Source: an uncultured Bacteroidota bacterium
GTDB lineage: Bacteria; Bacteroidota; Bacteroidia; Flavobacteriales; Flavobacteriaceae
Assembly: GCA_902593075.1 (NCBI GenBank)
Contig: CACJHA010000005.1
Span: 1 to 54,654, forward strand
Direction of reading: 5' to 3'
Length of the DNA: 54,654 nucleotides
Part shown: piece after piece, positions 26,742-34,660 of the stretch
Layout: every line of letters begins with the position of its first letter
Position numbering within the stretch: the stretch's first letter is position 1
Notes under the pieces: generated by a model
What the model was told of the DNA's origin: nothing
The model's input: only the letters and a program-made list of their open reading frames with translations
Database searches by the model: none
Translations under genes and position numbers: made by a program

Positions 26742-27131
26742 ATGTTATTTAGAATTAAAATATTATTTATTCTTTTATTTTTCATACAAAGTAGAATAGC
26801 CCACGGGGTTAATATTCATTTTTGTGGGAATCTTGTAGCAGATTTTTCGTATTTACATGATGCTGAAGGTTGTGATATGCATAATCCTAAATCTGAAAAA
26901 GATCATCATATTTCTCAAAAAACTTGTTGTCATGACAAGGTAATTATTTACGATAAAAATCAACTTGAAACTGAATCCAAAACAACCTCGCTTTTCAACA
27001 CAGTAAGTAGTCAATCTTTTTATGAAAATATATTTATTGTAGACAAATATATCTTACCAAAGATACCAGAATTTCCACCGCCCAAAATACCTTCTTTTAA
27101 AAAAAATTGCTCTCTTGTTTTTTATGGATAA
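26742..27131 (+). CDS. HYC_CC_PP-family secreted protein
   Basis: A 129-residue exported protein (signal peptide about residues 1-21, ending IAHG) that shows the three signatures behind the family name. These are His-x-Cys in NIHFCGN (26-28), the adjacent cysteine pair in KTCCHDK (62-63) and a proline pair in EFPPPKIP (about 107). Other metal-ligand-type residues are close together (EGCDMH, DHHIS). Such proteins are common upstream of TonB receptors for metals in Bacteroidota, and here a TonB receptor and an HMA-domain protein follow. A role in binding copper or a similar soft metal in the periplasm or at the surface is likely from context but is not shown directly. Confidence 0.75.
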   Translation: MLFRIKILFILLFFIQSRIAHGVNIHFCGNLVADFSYLHDAEGCDMHNPKSEKDHHISQKTCCHDKVIIYDKNQLETESKTTSLFNTVSSQSFYENIFIVDKYILPKIPEFPPPKIPSFKKNCSLVFYG

Positions 27132-27181
27132 TTAAATAGATATCTACGCTTTATATCTAATTAATTTAAATCTATAAAAAA

Positions 27182-29416
27182 ATGAAAATCATATTATCAA
27201 TTTTAAACTTTTTATTAATATTTAATGCTCTTTCAGCTCAAGAGAATATCAAAGGGCAGATTTTTTCAAAATCCAGTGAAAATTTGACGCCTCTCCCTGG
27301 AGTAAATATATATTGGCTAAATACTTCAATAGGAACTATTTCTAATGAAGATGGTAAATTTTCTATTTCAACAAATAGTAAAACAAACAAACTTGTATTA
27401 AGTTTCTTAGGATTTCAAACAGATACTCTAAAGATTGAAAAAAAGTCAAACATCTCACATGTAATGAAAGAGAGTAACCTTGGTGAATTAGATGAAATAG
27501 AAGTCACACAGAGAAGAAAATCTTTAAAGAGATCATATTTAAGTGCTCAAAATATAACCAAAATAAGTAGTGAGGAGTTATTAAAGGCTGCATGTTGTAA
27601 TTTATCTGAAAGTTTCGAAACAAACCCTTCAATTGATATTAATTTTTCGGATGCTCTGACAGGTACTAAACAAATAAACATGCTAGGACTTTCTAGCCCA
27701 TACATAATGATAACTCAAGAGAATATTCCTTTTGTAAGAGGAGCTTCTCAAGTATACGGTCTTACATACACTCCGGGACCTTGGATTGAAAGTATCCAAG
27801 TAACTAAAGGAACAGGAAGCGTTGTTAACGGTTTTGAAAGTATTGTCGGTCAAATAAACGCCGAATTAAAAAAACCCAGTTTAAGTAATCCATTTTTTTT
27901 AAATGCTTTTGCATCTGTAAACGGGAGAAAAGAATTTAATTTTCATTTTAACAAAACACTCAGTCAAAAGTTTAGTTTAGGAGTTTATGGGCATACAAGT
28001 CAACGTGTTATGATAACTGACAATAATGATGATGGGTTTTTAGACATGCCGAAAACTAGGCAAATAAATTTTTTGAAAAGATTACAATATACTGATGCAG
28101 AGAATGGTTTTGTAGGGTTTCTTAGTCTTAGGTTTTTAAATGATAAAAAAATATCTGGAGAAACTACTTTTAATGGAAGAAGTAATAATCTCAACTTTTC
28201 AAGTTGGGGGAGTGAAATTTTTACACAAAGAGCCGATGCAAGTTTAAAAATTGGATACGTGTTTCCTTTGATAACCTATCAAAGTATAGGTTTTCAAAGT
28301 GCTTATTCAAAACATAACCAAGAGTCATTTTTTGGTGTTAGAGATTACAATATCTCTCACGAAAGTTTATATAGCAACTTGATTTTCAATTCTATTATTT
28401 CTAATACTAAACACAAATTTAAAACCGGATTAAATTTTTCTAGAGATATTTATTTTGAAAGTGTTGATACGGATTTGTACAAGAGGACGGATGATGTTTT
28501 TGGAATGTTTTTTGAGTACACTTATGATAATCTTGAAAATCTTAATTTGGTTGCAGGATTAAGATTTGATAGCCATAATAACATTGGCACATTTTTATCT
28601 CCACGTCTTCATATAAGATACCAAGGATCGGAAAAACCTACAATCTTTCGATTTTCTGTTGGCCAAGGCAGAAAAGTAGGTAACATATTCGCTGAAAACC
28701 AAAATATTTTTGCATCGAATAGAACAATTCAAATTTTTCCTTCAAACGGTTCTATCTATGGCTTAAAACCTGAAATAGCGTGGAATTATGGACTAAGCAT
28801 CACTCGTAATTTTAACTTATTCAATAGAAATGCTGATATTATATTTGATTTTTACAATACAACTTTTTTGAATCAAGTTATAGCAGACTTTGAAAAGTTA
28901 CAATACATTCAATTTTACAATTTGTCCGGTAAAAGCTTTTCAAAAAGTTTTCAAATCGAATTGAATTACAAGGCTTCGAACAATATTTCAACAAGAATTG
29001 CATATAAGAACGAAAATGTTAGAACATCTTACAGGGATGGATTTAAAAGAAAACCATTAAGACCTTACTCAAGATTTTTCTTCAACATTGAGTATAACAC
29101 AGTTAACACTAAGGGAAAAGGGTGGAGGAATGATTTCACATACAATATTGTTGGAAAACAAAGGATTCCATCGAATTTGTTCCATTCAAACGGTTTTGTA
29201 GCATCGTCCTACAGCTTAATAAATTTTCAAACAGCAAAAGTGTTTTCATCTAAATTTGAATTATATTTAGGTGGAGAAAATTTGTTGAATGTGAGACAAA
29301 AAAATCCAATTATTGCCGCAGATAATCCTTTTGGAAGAAATTTCGACGCAAGTTTAGTATATGCACCAGTTTTTGGAAGATTTATCTATAGTGGAATAAG
29401 GTTTAACTTAAATTAA
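27182..29416 (+). CDS. TonB-dependent receptor, probable copper/heavy-metal uptake
   Basis: A 744-residue outer-membrane receptor powered by TonB. It has a signal peptide (ending LSAQ), a carboxypeptidase-D-like beta-sandwich (about residues 24-95, GQIFSKSSENLTPLPGVNIY), a plug domain (about 110-230) and a beta-barrel to the C terminus. The plug contains CCNLSESFETNPSIDINFSD and TKQINMLGLSSPYIMITQ, a pattern I associate with receptors paired with HMA proteins, including an adjacent Cys-Cys. The gene before it encodes a Cys/His-rich secreted protein and the gene after it an HMA-domain protein, so the substrate is probably copper or a copper chelate. No SusD partner is present, so glycan uptake is unlikely. 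Confidence 0.87.
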   Translation: MKIILSILNFLLIFNALSAQENIKGQIFSKSSENLTPLPGVNIYWLNTSIGTISNEDGKFSISTNSKTNKLVLSFLGFQTDTLKIEKKSNISHVMKESNLGELDEIEVTQRRKSLKRSYLSAQNITKISSEELLKAACCNLSESFETNPSIDINFSDALTGTKQINMLGLSSPYIMITQENIPFVRGASQVYGLTYTPGPWIESIQVTKGTGSVVNGFESIVGQINAELKKPSLSNPFFLNAFASVNGRKEFNFHFNKTLSQKFSLGVYGHTSQRVMITDNNDDGFLDMPKTRQINFLKRLQYTDAENGFVGFLSLRFLNDKKISGETTFNGRSNNLNFSSWGSEIFTQRADASLKIGYVFPLITYQSIGFQSAYSKHNQESFFGVRDYNISHESLYSNLIFNSIISNTKHKFKTGLNFSRDIYFESVDTDLYKRTDDVFGMFFEYTYDNLENLNLVAGLRFDSHNNIGTFLSPRLHIRYQGSEKPTIFRFSVGQGRKVGNIFAENQNIFASNRTIQIFPSNGSIYGLKPEIAWNYGLSITRNFNLFNRNADIIFDFYNTTFLNQVIADFEKLQYIQFYNLSGKSFSKSFQIELNYKASNNISTRIAYKNENVRTSYRDGFKRKPLRPYSRFFFNIEYNTVNTKGKGWRNDFTYNIVGKQRIPSNLFHSNGFVASSYSLINFQTAKVFSSKFELYLGGENLLNVRQKNPIIAADNPFGRNFDASLVYAPVFGRFIYSGIRFNLN

Positions 29417-29420
29417 AATT

Positions 29421-29768
29421 ATGAAAAAAATTATTTTTTTAATATTTATATCTTCTATGGTTTTTTCCCAAAAAAAAGATATTGTAGAGGAATCCTTTGA
29501 AGTTAACGGGGTATGCAAAATGTGTAAAGCACGAATTGAGAAAACTGCATTTAAACAAAAAGGGGTAAAAAATGCTGAGTGGGATATAAATAATCATTTG
29601 CTTACAGTTCTGTATGACAAAAGTAAACTTGATATATATCAAATTCACAAATCAATAGCTAAAGTAGGTCATGATACTTCAGAGGAGCAAGCACCGGATG
29701 AAATTTATGACAAATTACCAATGTGTTGTTTGTACAATAGAGAAGAAATAAAAAAAGGTAAACAATAG
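29421..29768 (+). CDS. Secreted heavy-metal-associated (HMA) domain protein
   Basis: A 115-residue exported protein with a signal peptide (residues about 1-17, ending VFSQ) and one HMA domain. The metal-binding motif is VCKMCKA (Cys32 and Cys35). The rest follows the usual fold (KTAFKQKGVKNAEWDINNHLLTVLYD, then IHKSIAKVGHDTSE). A second cysteine pair sits near the C terminus (PMCCLYN). It probably carries Cu(I) or a similar ion in the periplasm after uptake by the receptor four bases upstream. Its stop codon lies in the loop of the terminator hairpin shared with groEL. Confidence 0.87.
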   Translation: MKKIIFLIFISSMVFSQKKDIVEESFEVNGVCKMCKARIEKTAFKQKGVKNAEWDINNHLLTVLYDKSKLDIYQIHKSIAKVGHDTSEEQAPDEIYDKLPMCCLYNREEIKKGKQ

Positions 29769-29780
29769 TTTACCTTTTTT
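29751..29780. terminator. Bidirectional terminator between the HMA gene and groEL
   Basis: The inverted repeat AGGTAAAC / GTTTACCT closes a four-base AATA loop. It is flanked by a run of A on the left and a run of T on the right, so both converging transcripts would end in a U tract. The HMA gene's TAG stop (29766-29768) overlaps the loop. Confidence 0.75.
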
Positions 29781-29801
29781 TAAAAAATGTGTTTAATAGT
29801 T

Positions 29802-31442
29802 TTACATCATTCCTGGCATACCGCCACCCATTGGAGGCATTCCACCTGCAGGTGCAGGAGTTTCCTCTTTGATGTCAACTAAAGCACATTCTGTTGTAAG
29901 AATCATTCCAGCTACAGAGGCAGCATTTTCCAGAGCAATCCTTGTAACTTTCGTAGGGTCAATAATACCTTCCTTGAGCATATCTACATATTTTCCTTCT
30001 TTAGCGTCATAACCAAAATTTTTAGCACTTTCCTCTACCTTAGCTACGACAACTGAACCCTCTCCTCCAGAATTTGAAACTATTGTCCTTAATGGAGACT
30101 CAACAGCATTGTTTACTATTTGTACTCCGGTTGCTTCGTCAGCGTTAACTCCTTTAATTTTGCCGAGAACTTTTTTAGCATTTAAAAGTGCAATACCACC
30201 TCCAGCAACTATACCTTCTTCAACTGCAGCTCTAGTTGCATGAAGAGCATCGTCAACACGATCTTTCTTTTCCTTCATTTCAACCTCTGAAGGTGCACCA
30301 ACATATAAAACTGCTACTCCACCTGATAGTTTAGCAAGTCTCTCTTGCAACTTTTCTTTATCATAATCTGAAGTAGTGTTTTCAATTTGTGATTTTATTT
30401 GATTTACTCTAGCAGTGATAGCTTTTGTATCTCCTGAACCATTTACAATTGTAGTATTATCTTTATCAATAGTAGCTTTTTCAGTAGTACCTAGCATTTC
30501 AATGGTTGTATTTTCCAGGGTAAAGCCCCTTTCTTCAGAAATAACTGTGCCACCAGTTAAAACTGCAATATCCTCTAGCATAGCTTTTCTTCTATCTCCA
30601 AAACCAGGAGCTTTGACTGCGGCAATTTTTAAAGAGCCTCGCAATTTATTTACAACCAAAGTTGCCAAAGCTTCTCCATCCACATCCTCTGCAATAATCA
30701 GAAGCGGCTTACTGGATTGAGCAACAGGTTCTAGTATTGGTAGCAAATCTTTCATTGCAGATATCTTTTTGTCATAAAGTAAAATATAAGGATTTTCTAA
30801 ATCAGCTTCCATTTTTTCTGAATCGGTAACAAAGTAAGGTGATAAATAACCTCTGTCAAATTGCATACCCTCTACTACTTCAACATATGTGTCTGTACCT
30901 TTTGCTTCTTCAACGGTAATAACACCTTCTTTTCCAACTTTTTCAAAGGCTTCTGTTATGAGACTACCTATAGTTTCATCATTATTTGCAGAAATACTTG
31001 CTACTTGTTTAATTTTTTCAGATGAATCTCCAACTTCTACAGATTGAGATTTCAATTCACCAACTATTGATTCTACTGCTTTACTAATACCACGTTTTAA
31101 ATCTAATGGGTTTGCACCTGCAGCAACATTTTTTAATCCTTCTTTCACAATATCTTGAGCTAATATTGTTGCTGTGGTAGTTCCATCACCAGCTAAATCA
31201 TTGGTTTTTGAAGCAACTTCTTTAACCATTTGTGCACCCATATTTTCAAGTGCATCTTCAAGCTCGATTTCTTTAGCAACAGTCACACCATCTTTTGTGA
31301 CTTGAGGTGCACCAAATGCTTTACCGATAATCACATTTCTACCCTTAGGACCTAAGGTAACTTTTACTGCATTAGCTAGAGCGTCAACACCTCTTTTAAT
31401 ACCATCTCTTGCATTAAGATCAAATTCTATTTTCTTTGCCAT
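29802..31442 (-). CDS. groL: Chaperonin GroEL
   Basis: The 60-kDa chaperonin subunit, 546 residues, which with GroES folds cytoplasmic proteins in an ATP-driven cage. The sequence follows the family throughout: [83 protein letters not shown], and the flexible [14 protein letters not shown] tail. It lies ten bases after groES and is co-transcribed with it. Confidence 0.99.
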   Translation of the reverse strand: MAKKIEFDLNARDGIKRGVDALANAVKVTLGPKGRNVIIGKAFGAPQVTKDGVTVAKEIELEDALENMGAQMVKEVASKTNDLAGDGTTTATILAQDIVKEGLKNVAAGANPLDLKRGISKAVESIVGELKSQSVEVGDSSEKIKQVASISANNDETIGSLITEAFEKVGKEGVITVEEAKGTDTYVEVVEGMQFDRGYLSPYFVTDSEKMEADLENPYILLYDKKISAMKDLLPILEPVAQSSKPLLIIAEDVDGEALATLVVNKLRGSLKIAAVKAPGFGDRRKAMLEDIAVLTGGTVISEERGFTLENTTIEMLGTTEKATIDKDNTTIVNGSGDTKAITARVNQIKSQIENTTSDYDKEKLQERLAKLSGGVAVLYVGAPSEVEMKEKKDRVDDALHATRAAVEEGIVAGGGIALLNAKKVLGKIKGVNADEATGVQIVNNAVESPLRTIVSNSGGEGSVVVAKVEESAKNFGYDAKEGKYVDMLKEGIIDPTKVTRIALENAASVAGMILTTECALVDIKEETPAPAGGMPPMGGGMPGMM

Positions 31443-31452
31443 AATTTCTAAT

Positions 31453-31731
31453 TTATATAATTGCTAATATGTCGTTTTCTTTCATAATTAAATAATCTAT
31501 CCCTTCATGGTTTAGTTCAGTGCCTGAATATTTTCCATAAAGAACTACGTCTCCAACTTTAACTGTAACTGGATTATCTTTTGTTCCGGGACCAACAGCA
31601 ACTATATTTCCTTTTTGCGGTTTTTCCTTAGCTGTGTCAGGAATAATTATTCCAGAAGACGTTTTGGTCTCGGCTGCTGCAGGCTCAACTATGACCCTGT
31701 CAGCAAGTGGTTTTATATTTAATTTACTCAT
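31453..31731 (-). CDS. groS: Co-chaperonin GroES
   Basis: The 10-kDa lid of the GroEL cage, 92 residues. Visible features are [33 protein letters not shown] (with the mobile loop that contacts GroEL), GTVVAVGPG-type segment NIVAVGPGT, and the C-terminal [14 protein letters not shown]. It is first in the groES-groEL unit. The 104-base gap upstream holds possible regulatory elements. Confidence 0.98.
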   Translation of the reverse strand: MSKLNIKPLADRVIVEPAAAETKTSSGIIIPDTAKEKPQKGNIVAVGPGTKDNPVTVKVGDVVLYGKYSGTELNHEGIDYLIMKENDILAII

Positions 31732-31762
31732 AACTTTATATTGTAAGTTTTATATTTTTTTT

Positions 31763-31834
31763 TCACAAATTATGCCAATTTTATTTGTGTCAGTTTTTAA
31801 TTAAGATTTCTTCGTTCATCATGACAAGCTGACA
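31763..31834 (-). promoter_or_regulatory. Possible sigma-54-type promoter and upstream half-sites before groES
   Basis: On the minus strand TTGGCATAATTTGTGA (31763-31778) resembles the -24/-12 consensus TGGCAC-N5-TTGC, with good agreement at -24 and partial agreement at -12. Upstream are two direct TGTCA copies with an eight-base period (31822-31826 and 31830-31834) and one inverted copy, TGACA (31788-31792), an arrangement like activator binding sites. The -12 mismatch leaves the call open, and no TAnnTTTG box with correct spacing is found instead. No clear CIRCE (HrcA) inverted repeat is seen. Confidence 0.45.
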
Positions 31835-31835
31835 T

Positions 31836-32186
31836 TTAATTTTCAGAATTTGAGTTATCATTCTCTTCAAAAACTTCCTCTGGTAAGGTTTCAGGAATAA
31901 TTTCAATTTCAGAATCTTCGATTAACTTAGAATCAGACGGAACATTAGATGTGTTTGTTTCTAATCCAAAATTAGATAGTAAAATCAGTAATAGCAATAA
32001 TGATGCTAAAATCCAGGTACTCCGGTCTAAAAAATCAGTTGTTTTTTGAACCCCTCCCATTTGTTGACCTCCACCGCCAAATGAAGATGAAAGACCTCCT
32101 CCTTTAGGGTTTTGAACCATTATTACTAAAACTAGTAAAAAGCAAACAAACAAGATTAAAAGAACAAAAATTGAAAAAATACTCAT
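31836..32186 (-). CDS. secG: Sec translocon subunit SecG
   Basis: A small inner-membrane subunit that aids protein translocation through SecYEG. The 116 residues hold two transmembrane helices (about 3-24 and 55-72). Between them is the family loop MVQNPKGGGLSSSFGGGGQQMGGVQKTTDFLDR. The acidic C-terminal tail (ETLPEEVFEENDNSNSEN) is longer than in E. coli, as usual in Bacteroidota. It overlaps the preceding gene by four bases and ends the miaB-to-secG unit. Confidence 0.95.
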   Translation of the reverse strand: MSIFSIFVLLILFVCFLLVLVIMVQNPKGGGLSSSFGGGGQQMGGVQKTTDFLDRSTWILASLLLLLILLSNFGLETNTSNVPSDSKLIEDSEIEIIPETLPEEVFEENDNSNSEN

Positions 32187-32896
32187 GTTTTTTTGTTTTG
32201 TTTCTTTTGTAATTTTTTTATTTGGTTTGCAAAGAAACTACTTTTTTCTGGATATTTCAAACTTAATATCTTGTAAGCGTATAATGCTTTTTTAATTTTT
32301 TTTTGTTTTACATAAATTTTAGCTAGAGTTTCTGTCATTAGCTCTGATTTATTGAATTTGATATCTGATGCCAAGTTTAAAAAATCATGTTCACCACTTT
32401 TTTCCTTTCTATTGGTAATTTTTGGATTTTTTTCTAGAAATGAATCGATTATTTCAATTTTGGATTCCAACGGCCTATTTTCACTTTCTTTTTCAGAATT
32501 TGTATATGATAAGACCCAATCAACAAAAAACATTTTCTGTTCCTCTTCTGTAGATTCCTCTGTTTGAGGTATTCCTTCAATTTGATTTTCAAAACCTTTA
32601 GATTCTTTAATTTTAATTTTTTTTGATCTTTCTAGAATTTTAAATAGATTATTTTCATTATTTTCAATCCATTTGAAAATTAATTTTCTTCTTGAAGAAA
32701 GAATAGCTGTCTTCTTTAAGATTAAATCAAAATTAAACTGATCCTGAATTTTAAGTGACTTTAAATAAATTGCATGTGCTAATTGAAAATACGGAAATTC
32801 AAAGATGATGTTTTCTAATTCCTTTTTTTGATCAATACTTTCAGGATCAAATTTTGAAACTAAACTAATGAAATCTTTGGAACTTTTTTTTACCAT
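32183..32896 (-). CDS. Conserved helical protein of the lptE-secG cluster, TPR-like C terminus
   Basis: A 237-residue, lysine-rich, soluble protein with no signal peptide. The N-terminal part contains FEFPYFQLAHAIYLKSLK, a segment typical of a conserved Bacteroidota protein found between lptE and secG. The C-terminal part (SELMTETLAKIYVKQKKIKKALYAYKILSLKYPEKS) reads as one tetratricopeptide repeat. It overlaps lptE by seven bases and secG by four. The role is unknown; the position suggests envelope or export support. Confidence 0.75.
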   Translation of the reverse strand: MVKKSSKDFISLVSKFDPESIDQKKELENIIFEFPYFQLAHAIYLKSLKIQDQFNFDLILKKTAILSSRRKLIFKWIENNENNLFKILERSKKIKIKESKGFENQIEGIPQTEESTEEEQKMFFVDWVLSYTNSEKESENRPLESKIEIIDSFLEKNPKITNRKEKSGEHDFLNLASDIKFNKSELMTETLAKIYVKQKKIKKALYAYKILSLKYPEKSSFFANQIKKLQKKQNKKT

Positions 32897-33411
32897 TTTG
32901 CAAGAGAGGCGTTAAAAATATCTAATGTTATTCTTTCAAACAAGTCTTTGTTCGCTGCTGTTTTAATATCATAAAGTTGTTGGTCAGCGTCAAAATCATA
33001 AAAAAAAGAAAATCCCTGCTCAAATGAATCTTCTTCTTTTAATTTATTTCTATATCGGACATTCACCCTCATGGTTAATCTGTTTTGAGCCGCTGTATTG
33101 TTTGCTGTTGATGTAGTTGGAGTAATGCTATATTGAATGATTTCTCCTTCATATACTAAATCACCATTGTTTGTTACCAAATTTAAATTGGTTTGATTTA
33201 AAATTAAATCTTGCAGAGCTATTGTAAATTCTTGATCTAATCCTGGCTCAACAGTTGATCCAGGTCTGTTTCCAGCTACATTGTCGAAATAGTTTACCTG
33301 AAAGGTTTCAGTTCCCTCAGGTATTGAGGCTCCAGTGAATGAGTAAACTCCACACCTGACAATAAAGAGTGACAACATAATTAAAGTAAATAATTTTGAA
33401 GAATTAGTCAT
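32890..33411 (-). CDS. lptE: LPS assembly lipoprotein LptE
   Basis: Probable LptE, the outer-membrane lipoprotein that plugs LptD and delivers lipopolysaccharide to the surface. The body matches Bacteroidota LptE: GVYSFTGASIPEGTETFQVNYFDN, LDQEFTIALQDLILNQTNL, LVYEGEIIQYSITPT, and the C-terminal DLFERITLDIFNASLAKW. The ORF track begins at 33477. I place the start at ATG 33411, giving 173 residues, because its ATG overlaps the stop of the sigma-54 activator gene (ATGACTAA) and puts the signal peptide (LFTLIMLSLFIVRC) at the N terminus. The lipobox is odd: an arginine precedes the cysteine instead of a small residue. Confidence 0.85.
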   Translation of the reverse strand: MTNSSKLFTLIMLSLFIVRCGVYSFTGASIPEGTETFQVNYFDNVAGNRPGSTVEPGLDQEFTIALQDLILNQTNLNLVTNNGDLVYEGEIIQYSITPTTSTANNTAAQNRLTMRVNVRYRNKLKEEDSFEQGFSFFYDFDADQQLYDIKTAANKDLFERITLDIFNASLAKW

Positions 33412-34660
33412 CTTGATTTTGGAGGTCATATTGTTTGATTTTTCTATAAAGAGTTCTTTCTGAAATCCCGAGCTCATCAGCAGCCAATTTTCTTTTTCCT
33501 CTACTTCTTTCGAGAGCTTTTTTTATTAATTCTATTTCCTTGTCCAGAAGGGACAGTGTTTCAACTTCTTCAATAGTTTCTGCATATTCAAAATTATTTG
33601 AATCTTTCTTATTTACATTATCTTTTTGAGAGTTTTCTTTATATAAACTCAACTCATTGCTATTTTTACTTACCTCATGGCTATTATTGTAAATTTTTTG
33701 AATAAGTCCTTCCTTTTCTTCTTGGCTAACATTTTTATCCATAAGTTTCATTGTGATTTTTTTTAATTCATTCAAATCATTTTTCATATCAAATAAAACC
33801 TTGTATAGAATTTCTCTTTCTGACGAAAAATCGCTTTCTGTTTTTTTATTTTTTATAATTGCTGGAAGTTGGCTCTTGGTATCAGGAAGATAATTTCTTA
33901 ATTTTTCTAAGGAAACAATTCTGTCTTTTTCCAAAACAGAAATTTGCTCGGCTATGTTTCTCAATTGTCTAATATTTCCTTGCCACTCGTATTCAACTAA
34001 AATTTTTATAGCATCCTCTGATAATTTAAGAGCAGGCATACGGTATTTTTCTGCAAAATCAGATGCAAACTTTCTAAAGAGTAGAGGTATATCCTGTTTT
34101 CTGTTTCTTAGTGGGGGGATGTTGATCTCAACGGTACTTAATCTATAAAAGAGATCTTCTCTAAATTTGTCTTTTTGAATGGCTTGATTCATATCCAAAT
34201 TTGTTGCAGCAACTATTCTTACATTTGTTTTTTGAACATTTGATGATCCAACTTTTATAAACTCGCCAGTTTCTAGAACCCTTAACAATCTAACTTGAGT
34301 AGCCATTGGTAGTTCTCCGACTTCATCTAAGAATATAGTTCCACCATCGGCGACTTCAAAGTAACCTTTTCTAGTCGAAGTTGCTCCTGTAAATGCCCCT
34401 TTCTCATGTCCAAACAATTCACTATCTATTGTTCCTTCAGGTATAGCACCACAATTTACAGCTATATATTTAGAATGTTTTCTGTGAGAGAATTGATGAA
34501 TAATTTTAGGAATATTTTCTTTTCCTACTCCACTTTCTCCTGTGACAAGCACCGATATATCTGTAGGTGCAACCCTTAAAGATTTTTCAATTGATCTATT
34601 GACACCTTCACTCATTCCAATAATTCCAAATCTTTGTTTAACGTTTTGTAAATCTGCCAT
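33404..34660 (-). CDS. Sigma-54-dependent transcriptional activator (no receiver domain)
   Basis: A 418-residue bacterial enhancer-binding protein. The AAA+ domain starts almost at the N terminus, with Walker A GESGVGKE (41-48), the sigma-54 contact loop GAFTGA (88-93), Walker B GGTIFLDEVGELP (106-118) and the arginine-finger region FREDLFYRL. A linker follows, partly coiled coil, and a C-terminal Fis-type helix-turn-helix (KRKLAADELGISERTLYRKIKQ, about 391-412). There is no N-terminal receiver or GAF domain, so its activity is probably controlled by level, by partners or by the linker. It follows miaB directly and overlaps lptE by eight bases. Its targets are unknown; a site upstream of nearby groES is a candidate. 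Confidence 0.92.
   Translation of the reverse strand: MADLQNVKQRFGIIGMSEGVNRSIEKSLRVAPTDISVLVTGESGVGKENIPKIIHQFSHRKHSKYIAVNCGAIPEGTIDSELFGHEKGAFTGATSTRKGYFEVADGGTIFLDEVGELPMATQVRLLRVLETGEFIKVGSSNVQKTNVRIVAATNLDMNQAIQKDKFREDLFYRLSTVEINIPPLRNRKQDIPLLFRKFASDFAEKYRMPALKLSEDAIKILVEYEWQGNIRQLRNIAEQISVLEKDRIVSLEKLRNYLPDTKSQLPAIIKNKKTESDFSSEREILYKVLFDMKNDLNELKKITMKLMDKNVSQEEKEGLIQKIYNNSHEVSKNSNELSLYKENSQKDNVNKKDSNNFEYAETIEEVETLSLLDKEIELIKKALERSRGKRKLAADELGISERTLYRKIKQYDLQNQDD

Noticed and set aside
33412-33477. Upstream extension of LptE in the track
   Set aside because: It overlaps the end of the activator gene by 74 bases and moves the signal peptide away from the N terminus; ATG 33411 gives normal coupling.
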